Shown here piece by piece: positions 30,878 to 39,369 of a stretch of DNA of 50,604 nt. A model generated the notes under the pieces. The model saw nothing but the letters and a program-made list of their open reading frames with translations, was not told where the DNA came from and made no database searches. Source of the stretch: Bacteroidales bacterium. Its GTDB lineage: Bacteria; Bacteroidota; Bacteroidia; Bacteroidales; UBA932. The translations under genes were made by a program, and so were the position numbers. How positions within the stretch are numbered: the first letter of the stretch is position 1; each line of letters opens with the position of its first letter. The stretch covers positions 1-50,604 of the forward strand of contig JAFYEM010000015.1 of the NCBI GenBank assembly GCA_017544265.1, written 5' to 3'.

Positions 30878-32434
30878 AAGCATCAGTTGCAGCTTTACAG
30901 TGCAGGTATTAGGTTTTTCGTGACGGTAATAAAAGACTCCGCCGGTGCGCAGATATGCACGGAAACGAAGGTGGCGGGTTTTGAGCGTGATGCCGGCGAG
31001 GGCGGACACTGCAATTCCGGACTTGTAGTATGCCGGGACGTTGAAATTCCCCGGGGCGTCACGCTCATACGAATACAGCCTGTCATCCCAGTTCTCCGCT
31101 TTGAACCAGGTGGCGCGCAGAAAGATGCTCCAGAGTTCAGTTTTTCTGCCGCAGTCCAGATACGCAAGAGCCCCGAGGGCCTTTCCCAGCACTATATTAC
31201 CTCGCAAAGTTACATTCCACGGAGCCGGCGTCAGGGAAGCGTCAAGCCTCAGGTCGCTTCGGCGCTGAAGGTCGTAGTTCCTGAGAGTGGTGGATGAGCG
31301 CAGAGAAAGGGAGAACAGTTCAGAGGGCTGCCAGGAAGTGATAGCAAGCAGCTTCAGGGAACGCCTTGATGGATCTTTCACCGGGACCGGCAGGAGAGAG
31401 GCTTCGGCGCTCATGAAGGCCCTGAACTTTCCCGGAGCATATTCCAGAGCCGCCGAGGCTGAATATTCTCCGTTCTTTTTCCCGGAAAAGGCGGAGGGAA
31501 CTGCCCTGACACGCAGTGCCGCTGAAAATGGAGGTAAGCGCAGGACGCTGCCGGCGACTGCAGCCCAGCTGCGCCTTTTCCAGTCCCATGCCCCTTCCGA
31601 GAAAACATAGACATGGCCTAATGACGACCTGGCGTCTATTGCAACCCGTTCCATAGTCACCGTCAGTCCGAGCTGGGAACGGTCGAAAAGATAATTTACA
31701 TTAGCACCCGCCTGAATAGTGCCATTGAATGAAGCGAATCCGGTCACGGACAGCCGTGAAGCGTCGAATGAGGCCGCAATGCCGCGTAGAGTCCCGTCCC
31801 CGGTGAATGACCATGAAGGCGACAGGCCGCTTCCTCCCCGATAAAAGGCACGTATTGATGAAAGGGTGTTGACAGAGAATCCGGTCCAGAGGGCGAGGCC
31901 CTCTCCGAAACGGAGGTTATAATCCCCTGCGACTATGCTCCAATGCTTCAGGTATGCAGCCCCGTATGCAGTCCAGGTAGTCTTCCCCGGTGTTTGATAA
32001 GGGATCCTGAATGCGGCTGCAGCATCCGCATGATCTCCCCAGGTGAATTTGTACTTTGCACCCGCGGATTTGAGGTCGGCCCTCGCCACTCCCGAATTAG
32101 ATATCCGGCTTCCCTTCTGCTCTATCTCTCCCTCGAAAGAGACAAACAAGGACAGAGCCGAAGCCGTTTCCTCCCTGAAGCCATCCACAAGGGCGAGTTC
32201 CCTTTCCGACAGTACGGCTCCGCTTCTGCCGCGGTAGTCCAGAAGGGTCGCCACCTGATAGGAAGAAAACAGTCCCGATGCGAGCAGCCTGGAGGCGGGA
32301 TCATAGTTGATCTTCAGCGGATGATGGGAATAATACTCGTATCTTTCCAGGATCTGCGGCGAAAGCTCCTCTGGGTCGGAGGCACCGGTAAGAATCAGTA
32401 CGGCCTCCATAAAACTAAGCAACAATGTTTTCAT
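30872..32434 (-). CDS. Helix-hairpin-helix outer-membrane barrel protein
   Basis: 520 residues, signal peptide MKTLLLSFMEAVLILTGA. The N-terminal part shows ComEA-like helix-hairpin-helix segments (LLDYRGRSGAVLSERELALV). The rest is a series of short amphipathic strands (YKFTWGDHADAAAAFRIPYQ; HVYVFSEGAWDWKRRSWAAV), consistent with a beta barrel ending in LRTGGVFYYRHEKPN. Bacteroidales have similar HHH-barrel proteins of unknown function. ATG 32434 is preferred over GTG 32452, since it starts the signal peptide. A 5'-leader hairpin CTGCAAT-CGA-ATTGCAG (32464-32480) is in front. Confidence 0.8.
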   Translation of the reverse strand: MKTLLLSFMEAVLILTGASDPEELSPQILERYEYYSHHPLKINYDPASRLLASGLFSSYQVATLLDYRGRSGAVLSERELALVDGFREETASALSLFVSFEGEIEQKGSRISNSGVARADLKSAGAKYKFTWGDHADAAAAFRIPYQTPGKTTWTAYGAAYLKHWSIVAGDYNLRFGEGLALWTGFSVNTLSSIRAFYRGGSGLSPSWSFTGDGTLRGIAASFDASRLSVTGFASFNGTIQAGANVNYLFDRSQLGLTVTMERVAIDARSSLGHVYVFSEGAWDWKRRSWAAVAGSVLRLPPFSAALRVRAVPSAFSGKKNGEYSASAALEYAPGKFRAFMSAEASLLPVPVKDPSRRSLKLLAITSWQPSELFSLSLRSSTTLRNYDLQRRSDLRLDASLTPAPWNVTLRGNIVLGKALGALAYLDCGRKTELWSIFLRATWFKAENWDDRLYSYERDAPGNFNVPAYYKSGIAVSALAGITLKTRHLRFRAYLRTGGVFYYRHEKPNTCTVKLQLMLD

Positions 32435-32531
32435 GGAAGCGATACTAAGCACTATTTTTCAATCTGCAATCGAATTGCAGTTTTCTTGCAAGTTTTTTAA
32501 GTTATCGCATACTTTTTTAAGTTTTTAATAG

Positions 32532-32539
32532 TAAATTTG
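32532..32539 (+). promoter_or_regulatory. -7 element of the hpt-adk operon
   Basis: TAAATTTG, 19 bases before the hpt ATG. No convincing TTG at the -33 distance; two copies of a TTTTTTAAGTT sequence lie upstream (near 32490 and 32513). The gap 32435-32558 otherwise holds only the leader hairpin of the opposite gene. Confidence 0.5.
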
Positions 32540-32558
32540 TGCTTTGAATCTCTTGAGG

Positions 32559-33101
32559 ATGGACAAAATTAAACTTTTTGACAGGACGTTCAAGCCCTTC
32601 ATTCCTTACAGCGAAATAAGCGCTGCAATAGATTCCCTTGCCGAAAAATTAAACAATGACTTCGCCGGATGCGAAGATATCCCCGCCTTCGTCTGCGTAC
32701 TGAACGGCTCCATCATGTTCACCGGTGAACTTCTCAAGCGGCTCAACTTTCCCCTGGAAGTCATCTCCATGAAACTCTCGTCCTACCAGGGAACTCAGAC
32801 CACCGGCGTCGTGCGTGAAGTCATGGGCCTTACCGGAAGTGTGGAAGGCAAGCGGGTGGTCATAGTGGAAGACATAGTGGACACCGGCGGAACAATCGTC
32901 TCCCTGGACAGGATAATGCGCTCGAAAGGGGCCAGGGACGTTAAAGTCTGCACCCTTCTTCTGAAGCCTGATGTCTATAAGCAGCACGTACCGCTGGATT
33001 ACGTCGGCATGAAAATTCCCAACAGGTTTATCGTCGGATTCGGCCTTGACTACGATGAAATCGGCCGTAATCTCAAGGATATTTATGTTTTAGACGAATA
33101 A
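32559..33101 (+). CDS. hpt: Hypoxanthine phosphoribosyltransferase
   Basis: 180 residues. Salvages hypoxanthine and guanine to IMP/GMP with PRPP. Type I PRTase motifs: FVCVLNGSIMFTGELLKR and the PRPP loop VVIVEDIVDTGGTIVSLDRI, then VGFGLDYDEIGRNLKDIYVL at the C-terminus as in Hpt. ATG 32559 is chosen over TTG 32544 because the family starts near the KIKLFDRTFKPFI segment. Its stop overlaps the adk start (TAATG). Confidence 0.96.
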   Translation: MDKIKLFDRTFKPFIPYSEISAAIDSLAEKLNNDFAGCEDIPAFVCVLNGSIMFTGELLKRLNFPLEVISMKLSSYQGTQTTGVVREVMGLTGSVEGKRVVIVEDIVDTGGTIVSLDRIMRSKGARDVKVCTLLLKPDVYKQHVPLDYVGMKIPNRFIVGFGLDYDEIGRNLKDIYVLDE

Positions 33102-33664
33102 TGAAGTACTTTATCCTGTTCGGCCCTCCCGGCGCCGGGAAAGGCACCCAGGCCGGAGAAATGGCCGATAAATACAATCTCTGCCATATATCTACGGGAG
33201 ATCTTCTGCGAAACGAAATAGCCGCAGGCTCCCCTCTCGGACTCAAGGCGAAAGAACTGATTGAAGCCGGCAATTTCGTGCCCGACGAGGTAGTCGAAGG
33301 AATGATTGAGTCACAGTTCAACAGCGTCAAAGGTGTGGACGGCTTCCTTCTGGACGGTTTTCCGCGCACTCTCGCGCAGGCCGAGGTCCTGGACAAGATG
33401 CTTCAGAAGCGCGGTGAAGCCGTGACCCTGGTGATATCTCTGATGATTCCGGACGAGATGATCATGCAGCGCATACGTCACCGTGCCGAAATCGAAGGCC
33501 GGGCGGACGATGCATCACCGGAAATCATTTTGAACCGCATCCGGACCTACCACGAAAAGACCGAACCACTGGTCAAGTACTACAAAGCCGCCGGAAATTA
33601 TATAGAAATCGACGGATCCGGTTCAATAGAAGAGGTCCGCGACAGAATCTTTGCAATTCTTTGA
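33101..33664 (+). CDS. adk: Adenylate kinase
   Basis: 187 residues. Makes 2 ADP from AMP and ATP. P-loop LFGPPGAGKGTQAGE at residues about 6-20, STGDLLRNEIAAGSPLG, the DGFPRTLAQAEVLDKM AMP-site segment and the short-LID form with RIRHRAEIEGRADDASPEI. This is the short adk type without the zinc-binding LID. hpt and adk together regulate purine salvage. Confidence 0.97.
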   Translation: MKYFILFGPPGAGKGTQAGEMADKYNLCHISTGDLLRNEIAAGSPLGLKAKELIEAGNFVPDEVVEGMIESQFNSVKGVDGFLLDGFPRTLAQAEVLDKMLQKRGEAVTLVISLMIPDEMIMQRIRHRAEIEGRADDASPEIILNRIRTYHEKTEPLVKYYKAAGNYIEIDGSGSIEEVRDRIFAIL

Positions 33665-35148
33665 GTAAAAGACTTATCATCATAGGCGCCGGGATTTCGG
33701 GCCTGACATCAGGAGTATATTGCCGGCGATCCGGTATCGACACGACCATCTTCGAACGTGCCGGGAACCCCGGAGGAGTATCCACAAGCTGGAAAAGAAA
33801 AGGATACACTTTCGAAGGCGGCATCCACTGGCTCATCGGCTCCATCCCGTCCAATCCCCTGAATGATATCTGGACTGAAACCGGGGCCCTCAATGCTGAT
33901 ACGCATATTTTCTACAAGGATCCCGTCTATTCCCTTATGGAAAACGGCCGGCCGGTGCTGGACATATTCAGGGACAGCGGAGAACTTCGCAAAGCCTTCA
34001 TCAAGGCAGCCCCTGAAGATAGATTCCGCATCCATCTGCTCTGCTTCCATCTGTGGTGTTTCAAAAGTTTCCATCCGCCGATTCTCGACCTCCCCGGACT
34101 GAAAGTAAAGGGAAAGCATCCGTTCCGCATAATGGAATTCGTGAGAATGCTTCCCGCCGTGCTGCTGACCCCGTTTCTGATGATGATTTCAGCCGGAGCG
34201 TACTGCCGCCGCTTCCGCAACCGAGAGCTCCGCGAACTGATGACCTCCGTGATCCATCCTTCCCAGAATGCCCTTTCGCTGATTTACACTCTCGCCAACT
34301 TCTGTTACGGCGACTCCGGCTATCCCAGCGGCGGTTCGAGGATAATGGCTCAGAAGATGGCCGACACCTTTACCCGCCTCGGGGGAAATATTTTCTATGG
34401 CAAAACTGTCGAGCGGATAGCTTACGAGAACGGAAAAGTACGCGGGGTCTATGTGGACGGCAGTTTAGTCGAAGCGGACGCGGTCATAATCTCGCAGGAC
34501 GCGCGAAAGGCCATAGACAAACTTTTCGACGAGCCGCTCCAGGACAAGTGGGCGCGCACCATGCGGAAAACCCTTGAAACAGAGCAGTGCATTTTCATAG
34601 CCCTCGGCGTGAAAGCCAGACTGGGGGCATATCCGGATTCCATGGTGTTTTCGCTTGAAAAGCCATTCGAGGCCGGCGGAGCCCGCTTTCCGATTATCCG
34701 TATAAACAATTATTCCTTCGAAAAGGACTATGCCCCCGAAGGCGGGACAGTGCTTACCTGCCTGCTATCCAATCCCACTTGGGAGTTCTGGAAACAGGCC
34801 AAGGACAACGGCTGCTACGCCCAGTCCAAAAAAGAACTTCTGGAGAGATTCATCACGCTTGTGGAAACGCTTATCCCTGAAACCAGGAATGCAGTGGAAG
34901 TCACGGACATCGCCACTCCCCTTACATACGAGCGTTACTGCGACACCCATCACGGCAGCTGGATGACCATGTGGCGCCCCTGGTCCTTCACTTCCGTGGC
35001 ACCGATACGCTACAAGAGAATAAAGGGTCTGTACTTCACCGGCCAGCGCACCAGTTTCTCAGGCGGACTACCGGTAGCCGCCACCTCCGGACGCAACACC
35101 GCCCAGGCAGTCTGCAAAGATTTGAAACAGGTATTCATATCCAAATAA
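33661..35148 (+). CDS. CrtI-like FAD-dependent oxidoreductase (phytoene desaturase/retinol-saturase type)
   Basis: 495 residues. N-terminal FAD-binding motif LIIIGAGISGLTSGVYCRRS and ERAGNPGGVSTSWKRKG; a middle segment FEGGIHWLIGSIPSNPL; the C-terminal end ATSGRNTAQAVCKDLKQV closes the FAD site. This matches the phytoene desaturase / all-trans-retinol saturase superfamily in Bacteroidota; the substrate cannot be named. The only usable start is TTG 33661, which overlaps the adk stop (TTGA), so translation is coupled and uses a rare start codon. It is followed by the RNase P RNA gene. Confidence 0.92.
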   Translation: MSKRLIIIGAGISGLTSGVYCRRSGIDTTIFERAGNPGGVSTSWKRKGYTFEGGIHWLIGSIPSNPLNDIWTETGALNADTHIFYKDPVYSLMENGRPVLDIFRDSGELRKAFIKAAPEDRFRIHLLCFHLWCFKSFHPPILDLPGLKVKGKHPFRIMEFVRMLPAVLLTPFLMMISAGAYCRRFRNRELRELMTSVIHPSQNALSLIYTLANFCYGDSGYPSGGSRIMAQKMADTFTRLGGNIFYGKTVERIAYENGKVRGVYVDGSLVEADAVIISQDARKAIDKLFDEPLQDKWARTMRKTLETEQCIFIALGVKARLGAYPDSMVFSLEKPFEAGGARFPIIRINNYSFEKDYAPEGGTVLTCLLSNPTWEFWKQAKDNGCYAQSKKELLERFITLVETLIPETRNAVEVTDIATPLTYERYCDTHHGSWMTMWRPWSFTSVAPIRYKRIKGLYFTGQRTSFSGGLPVAATSGRNTAQAVCKDLKQVFISK

Positions 35149-35155
35149 TTATTTG

Positions 35156-35163
35156 TAATTTTG
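35156..35163 (+). promoter_or_regulatory. -7 element of the RNase P RNA promoter
   Basis: TAATTTTG, seven bases before the predicted 5' end of rnpB at 35170. No clear TTG at the standard -33 distance. Confidence 0.55.
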
Positions 35164-35169
35164 CACCCG

Positions 35170-35521
35170 GAATGGCGGGACGAGCTGCCGCGCGGTGTAA
35201 AATCCGTGAGGAAAGTCCGGACAGGAAAGGGCATCCGCCTGCGGAAATCGCAGAAGGGAGTAATCTTTTTGGTACCGTAACAGAAAAGAACCGCCCGATT
35301 GAAAGCCATGGGAGGCCGAAAGGCTGCTTACCAGGCCGGGCAAGGGTGAAAACGTGGGGTAAGAGCCCACGACGGAAGCCGGTGACGGCTCTCCGGGTAC
35401 GGCCACGGACCTGCAAGACCAAATATACTGACAGATGAGGGCTGCCCGTCCGATGTCAGGGGGTAGGTTGCGAAGATAAATGGCAGCACAAAACAGAAAC
35501 CGGCTTACGGTTCCGCCATTC
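35170..35521 (+). ncRNA. rnpB: RNase P RNA (type A)
   Basis: The catalytic RNA that matures tRNA 5' ends. The 5' P1 arm GAATGGCGG (35170-35178) pairs with CCGCCATTC at 35513-35521. The universal P4 strand GAGGAAAGTCCGGAC is at 35208-35222 and its partner ACAGAAACCGGCTTAC at 35493-35508. A central GGGGTAAGAGCCCAC segment matches the usual specificity-domain motif. About 352 nucleotides, a normal length, and eight T follow at 35522-35529. It lies between two protein genes of a collinear run. No protein frame is a real gene here. Confidence 0.97.
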
Positions 35522-35529
35522 TTTTTTTT
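35513..35529 (+). terminator. rnpB 3' end and T-tract
   Basis: The 3' P1 arm is directly followed by eight T (35522-35529), and the ATG of the GltD-like gene follows six bases later at 35535. The P1 helix plus T-tract can serve as the terminator. Confidence 0.7.
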
Positions 35530-35534
35530 ACAGG

Positions 35535-36761
35535 ATGAAAAACAACGAAGCTCTAAGATGTCTTCTCTGCAAGAAGCCCCGGTGCAGTGACGCCTGCCCC
35601 GTCCGGACATCCGTGCCAGAGTGCATGGCCCTTTACAGGGAAGGGCGACTCGGCGAAGCCGGAGAAATTCTTTTCCGCAACAATCCCCTCTCGGCAATCA
35701 CCTCCCAGGTCTGCGACTGGAGGGATTTCTGCTACGGGCACTGCGTGCTGAACATAAAAAAGATAGCCGTAAAGTGGTATGAGATAGAACAGGAGATTTC
35801 CGAACTCTACCTTTTCAGCCACTCTCTTGAGAGGCACGGCAGCGGACTCCAGGGCCGGCGGATTGCCATTGTCGGCGGCGGCCCCGTGGGCATCGCGGCG
35901 GCAATCTGGCTCTATGAAGCAGGCGCGTCCGTCACTCTTTTCGAGGCCCGCGAGCGCATTGGCGGAGTTCTCCGCTACGGCATTCCGCCCTTCCGTCTGG
36001 ATAAAAAGTATATAGATGTCTATGAAAGGCTGCTTTCGGAAGCCGGAATAGACATAAAGACCGGCACGGAACTCGATGCGGAAGCAATCAAAGAGCTTGC
36101 CTGTGACTATGACGCCGTGCTGATTGGCTGCGGCGCGGAAAAACCTATGTCGCTCGGAATAGAAGGCGAAGACAAGCCGTCTGTAATCCAGGCACTTGAC
36201 TTTCTGGAGACTCCGTCGAAATACGATGTCAGGAGCAGGAAAGTTATAGTCATCGGCGGCGGAAACGTCGCAATGGACAGCTGCCGCACCGCAGCCAGGC
36301 TCGGAGCGGACGCTTCGGTCTATTATCGCAAGACCTTCGAAAATATGCCCGCCAACCCTCTGGAAATTGAAATGGCACAGCGGGACGGAGTCAAATTCAA
36401 AGTGTTCGAGGCCCCGGTCCAGGTCAAAGACCATTCCGTGGTTTTCCGCAGCTGCGAAAACTACAATGACCCTGAAAGCGGACGGCTTCTTACCCGGATT
36501 CTCCCCGGAACCGACCACGAAGTGCCCTGCGACTACCTTATTACCGCAATCAGCGAAAAACCGGATTTTTCACTGATCTCCGCCCTCGAGCCCCAGCTTA
36601 ACAAATACGGATGGCCCGAACCCGGCGAAAACGGCAAGCTGCCATGCCGCGCAGATAATGTTTTCATCGCAGGCGATTTCCTCTCCGGCCCGGCGACGGT
36701 CGTTGAAGCAGTCGCATCTGCAAAGAAGGCCGTTCACGGCATCATAGACCTGTTGAAATGA
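35535..36761 (+). CDS. GltD-like FAD/NAD(P) oxidoreductase with Fe-S cluster domain
   Basis: 408 residues. N-terminal cysteine cluster CLLCKKPRCSDACPV (C9-C21) and CDWRDFCYGHC probably hold two 4Fe-4S clusters, as in glutamate synthase small subunit and related dihydropyrimidine dehydrogenase N-termini. FAD motif IAIVGGGPVGIAAAIWLYEA and NADPH motif VIVIGGGNVAMDSC follow, ending AGDFLSGPATVVEAVASAKK. No large (GltB) subunit is in the window, so it may serve another partner enzyme. Its ATG sits six bases after the rnpB T-tract, and its end overlaps queC. Confidence 0.92.
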   Translation: MKNNEALRCLLCKKPRCSDACPVRTSVPECMALYREGRLGEAGEILFRNNPLSAITSQVCDWRDFCYGHCVLNIKKIAVKWYEIEQEISELYLFSHSLERHGSGLQGRRIAIVGGGPVGIAAAIWLYEAGASVTLFEARERIGGVLRYGIPPFRLDKKYIDVYERLLSEAGIDIKTGTELDAEAIKELACDYDAVLIGCGAEKPMSLGIEGEDKPSVIQALDFLETPSKYDVRSRKVIVIGGGNVAMDSCRTAARLGADASVYYRKTFENMPANPLEIEMAQRDGVKFKVFEAPVQVKDHSVVFRSCENYNDPESGRLLTRILPGTDHEVPCDYLITAISEKPDFSLISALEPQLNKYGWPEPGENGKLPCRADNVFIAGDFLSGPATVVEAVASAKKAVHGIIDLLK

Positions 36762-37402
36762 AAGCTGTCATAGTCTATTCAGGTGGACTCGACTCCACCA
36801 CCTTGCTCTACGAATTCCGCGACAGCATCCAGCTCGCCGTTTCATTCGATTACGGCTCCAAGCACAATGCCCGCGAGATTGAAATGGCCCGCGAACACTG
36901 CAGCAAGCTCGGAATAGAGCATCTGGAAATTCCTCTTTCCTTTATCCGGCAATACTTCCGCAGCGGGCTTTTGATAGGCGGAGGAGACATTCCCGAAGGA
37001 AATTACTCCGGTGACAATATGATTTCCACCGTGGTTCCCTTCCGGAACGCGATAACGCTTTCCATAGCAGTGGGGCTTGCAGAGAGCCGCGAGCTCGACT
37101 CTGTCCTGATAGCCAACCACAGCGGCGACCATGAGATTTATCCTGACTGCCGTCCCGGCTTTATAGACGCTATGGACAAAGCCGCCAGCGAGGGCACCTA
37201 CAAAGGAGTCCGCATAGTCCCTCCCTACTGCAATATCACCAAGCGCGAGATTGCCCTGCGCGGCCACGCCATCGGCATTGATTTCTCCCGCACCTGGTCC
37301 TGCTACAAAGGCGGCGAAAAGCACTGCGGAGTCTGCGCCACCTGCCGTGAACGCAAAGAAGCCCTGCAGGGTTTTGACAATACTGCTTATGAAATAAGTT
37401 GA
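36758..37402 (+). CDS. queC: 7-cyano-7-deazaguanine synthase
   Basis: 214 residues. Converts 7-carboxy-7-deazaguanine to preQ0 with ATP and ammonia in queuosine synthesis. PP-loop SGGLDSTTLLYEF at residues about 8-20, RNAITLSIAVGLAESREL, NHSGDHEIYPDCRPGF, and the zinc-binding cysteines WSCYKGGEKHCGVCATCRER at the C-terminus. ATG overlaps the previous gene's stop by four bases, suggesting coupled translation. Confidence 0.97.
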   Translation: MKAVIVYSGGLDSTTLLYEFRDSIQLAVSFDYGSKHNAREIEMAREHCSKLGIEHLEIPLSFIRQYFRSGLLIGGGDIPEGNYSGDNMISTVVPFRNAITLSIAVGLAESRELDSVLIANHSGDHEIYPDCRPGFIDAMDKAASEGTYKGVRIVPPYCNITKREIALRGHAIGIDFSRTWSCYKGGEKHCGVCATCRERKEALQGFDNTAYEIS

Positions 37403-37422
37403 TTTTTATCGACCGATTTTTT

Positions 37423-37458
37423 GTCATTTCGACCGAGCGAAGCGAGTGGAGGAATCTC
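37423..37458 (+). repeat. REP-like repeat between queC and queD
   Basis: GTCATTTCGACCGAGCG followed by AAGCGAGTGGAGGAATCTC. Nearly identical to the unit at 2723-2758. Lies 32 bases before the queD ATG, so it could modulate transcription or processing inside the queuosine gene run. Confidence 0.75.
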
Positions 37459-37490
37459 TGAATTTGAATAATTTAAAATAACATAACACC

Positions 37491-37820
37491 ATGTACTACG
37501 TAACAAAAAGACTTGAGATTTCAGCGGCACATTCGCTGATGCTTTCATACGAGAGCAAGTGCGAATCCCTTCACGGCCACAACTGGATAGTCAAGATATA
37601 CTGCAAGAGCGAAACCCTGAACCTCGACGGCATGGTCACCGACTTCACCCTCATAAAAAAGAAAATCGAATCCGCACTGGACCATAAAAACCTCAATGAA
37701 GTCTTCACCTTCAACCCCACCGCCGAAAATATCGCCCGCTGGATATGCGACGAAACCCCCAACGCCTACAGGGTCGAAGTCTGGGAATCAGAGATGAATA
37801 TGGCCGCCTACGAGCGCTAG
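37491..37820 (+). CDS. queD: 6-carboxytetrahydropterin synthase
   Basis: 109 residues. Makes 6-carboxy-tetrahydropterin from dihydroneopterin triphosphate, the first committed step to queuosine. Zinc histidines in ISAAHSLML and LHGHNW (two), and catalytic Cys in YESKCESLHGHNW; the final EVWESEMNMAAYER closes the fold. Compact but complete for the family. Confidence 0.96.
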   Translation: MYYVTKRLEISAAHSLMLSYESKCESLHGHNWIVKIYCKSETLNLDGMVTDFTLIKKKIESALDHKNLNEVFTFNPTAENIARWICDETPNAYRVEVWESEMNMAAYER

Positions 37821-37860
37821 ATGCAACGAACTCCCCCCCGCCTGCATCTTATAGGATGTT

Positions 37861-39366
37861 ATGAAGAAACTGTTTTTCATCTTTGCAGCTGCACTCACAG
37901 TGTATTCATGCAGCCTGCGGGACTCCTGGGGAGAAACATACAGGAAAGAATATGCCGCTTATCCCTACGTCAACGACGGCGGCTACGCTGATTCCGACGG
38001 CGGTCAAGGCATGCCTGCACAGGGCAACTCCCACGAAGACTTTTCCGACAATCCCTTTATAAAGACCTCTGAAAACGCCGTATCGACCTTCTCTGTCGAT
38101 GCCGACGGCGCGGCCTACAGCGCCATGCGGGCCTATGTCAACCATGAAATGCGTCCACCTGCAGGCGCAGTCAGGATAGAAGAGTACCTGAATTACTTCA
38201 CCTTCGACTATCCCGAGCCTGAAGAGGGCGAGAGCGTCGCAATAAATGCCGAAACCGGCGAATGCCCCTGGGCCGAAGGTCACCTGCTTCTGAGGCTTGG
38301 ACTCAAAGGAAAGAGCATGACTGCCAGCCAGATGCCGAAATCCAACTATGTTTTTCTGGTGGACGTTTCCGGCTCCATGTACGGCAGCGACCGCATAGAG
38401 CTTGTCAAGAAAGGCCTCATTTCGATGGTCGATATACTCAATCAGGACGACAGGGTATCGATAATCACCTACTCGGGCAGCGTAAAACGTCTTCTCGAAT
38501 CCACGCTGGTTTCCGATGCTGCCACTATAAAAAACGCCATTTCGCAGCTTGTGGCAAGCGGAGCCACCAACGGCGGAGATGCTCTCAAGATGGCCTATAA
38601 AGAAGCATCCGACTATTTCATCGAGGGCGGCAACAACCGGATCATAATGTGCACCGACGGTGATTTCAACGTGGGTGTTACTTCCACCGAGGAAATACTG
38701 AAAATCGTAGAAGAGAATGCCTCCAAAGGCATATACATGACAGTTTGCGGTTTCGGCTGGGGCAACTGGAACGACTCTATGATGGAAACAATTTCCAACC
38801 GCGGCAACGGCACCTGCCAGTACATTGACAATGAAATGGAAATGGTGAAAGTCTTCGTGAACGAGCGTTCCAAACTGATTGCCGTCGCTTCGGACACCAA
38901 GGTCCAACTCAGTTTCGATGTCAGCAACATAGACAGTTACCGTCTGATTGGTTATGAAAACCGCGTCATGGCGGCCCGGGATTTCGAAGATGACAGCAAA
39001 GACGCCGGCGAAATCGGCGCCGGGCAGACAATCACGGCTGTCTATGAACTCGTTCCCACCTCCACTCTCTCCGAAGGAGCCCATATCGCCAAATTCGACG
39101 TCCGCTATAAGGAATCCCTGACAAAGGACAGCAAACCCCTTTCCATAGACATAAGCGCGTCGCAGGCACTGCGCTCTGACAATCTCAACCTTGCCGCCGG
39201 CATCGCCGCCTACGGAATGGTGCTCCGCGACAGTCCCCACAAAGGCTCCTGTACCTTCACTCTTGCGAAAGATCTCGTGAATGACGCCCAGAAGGGCAGT
39301 TTCTCCGGTGACAGCCTTGTCCGGGAACTCTCCGACCTTATTGAACTAGCATCCAAAGCCAGATAA
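37861..39366 (+). CDS. VWA-domain lipoprotein with DUF3520-type C-terminus
   Basis: 501 residues. Lipoprotein signal, with Cys at residue 17 (VYSCS). After an acidic low-complexity stretch, a VWA_N-like segment (NPFIKTSENAVSTFSVDADG) precedes the von Willebrand A domain at residues about 155-330 with an intact MIDAS: DVSGSMYGS, SGATNGGDAL and CTDGDFNVGVTS. The final third (AARDFEDDSKDAGEIGAGQT) fits DUF3520, as in YfbK-type proteins. Metal-dependent protein binding is the usual role. It lies between queD and an esterase gene in the queuosine operon. Confidence 0.92.
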   Translation: MKKLFFIFAAALTVYSCSLRDSWGETYRKEYAAYPYVNDGGYADSDGGQGMPAQGNSHEDFSDNPFIKTSENAVSTFSVDADGAAYSAMRAYVNHEMRPPAGAVRIEEYLNYFTFDYPEPEEGESVAINAETGECPWAEGHLLLRLGLKGKSMTASQMPKSNYVFLVDVSGSMYGSDRIELVKKGLISMVDILNQDDRVSIITYSGSVKRLLESTLVSDAATIKNAISQLVASGATNGGDALKMAYKEASDYFIEGGNNRIIMCTDGDFNVGVTSTEEILKIVEENASKGIYMTVCGFGWGNWNDSMMETISNRGNGTCQYIDNEMEMVKVFVNERSKLIAVASDTKVQLSFDVSNIDSYRLIGYENRVMAARDFEDDSKDAGEIGAGQTITAVYELVPTSTLSEGAHIAKFDVRYKESLTKDSKPLSIDISASQALRSDNLNLAAGIAAYGMVLRDSPHKGSCTFTLAKDLVNDAQKGSFSGDSLVRELSDLIELASKAR

Positions 39367-39369
39367 ATC

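Noticed and set aside
35149-35697. Frames on both strands across 35149-35530
   Set aside because: They cover the RNase P RNA, whose conserved P1 and P4 elements explain the sequence.
37906-39240. A 444-residue minus-strand frame opposite the VWA gene
   Set aside because: Antisense shadow of a gene with intact MIDAS motifs.
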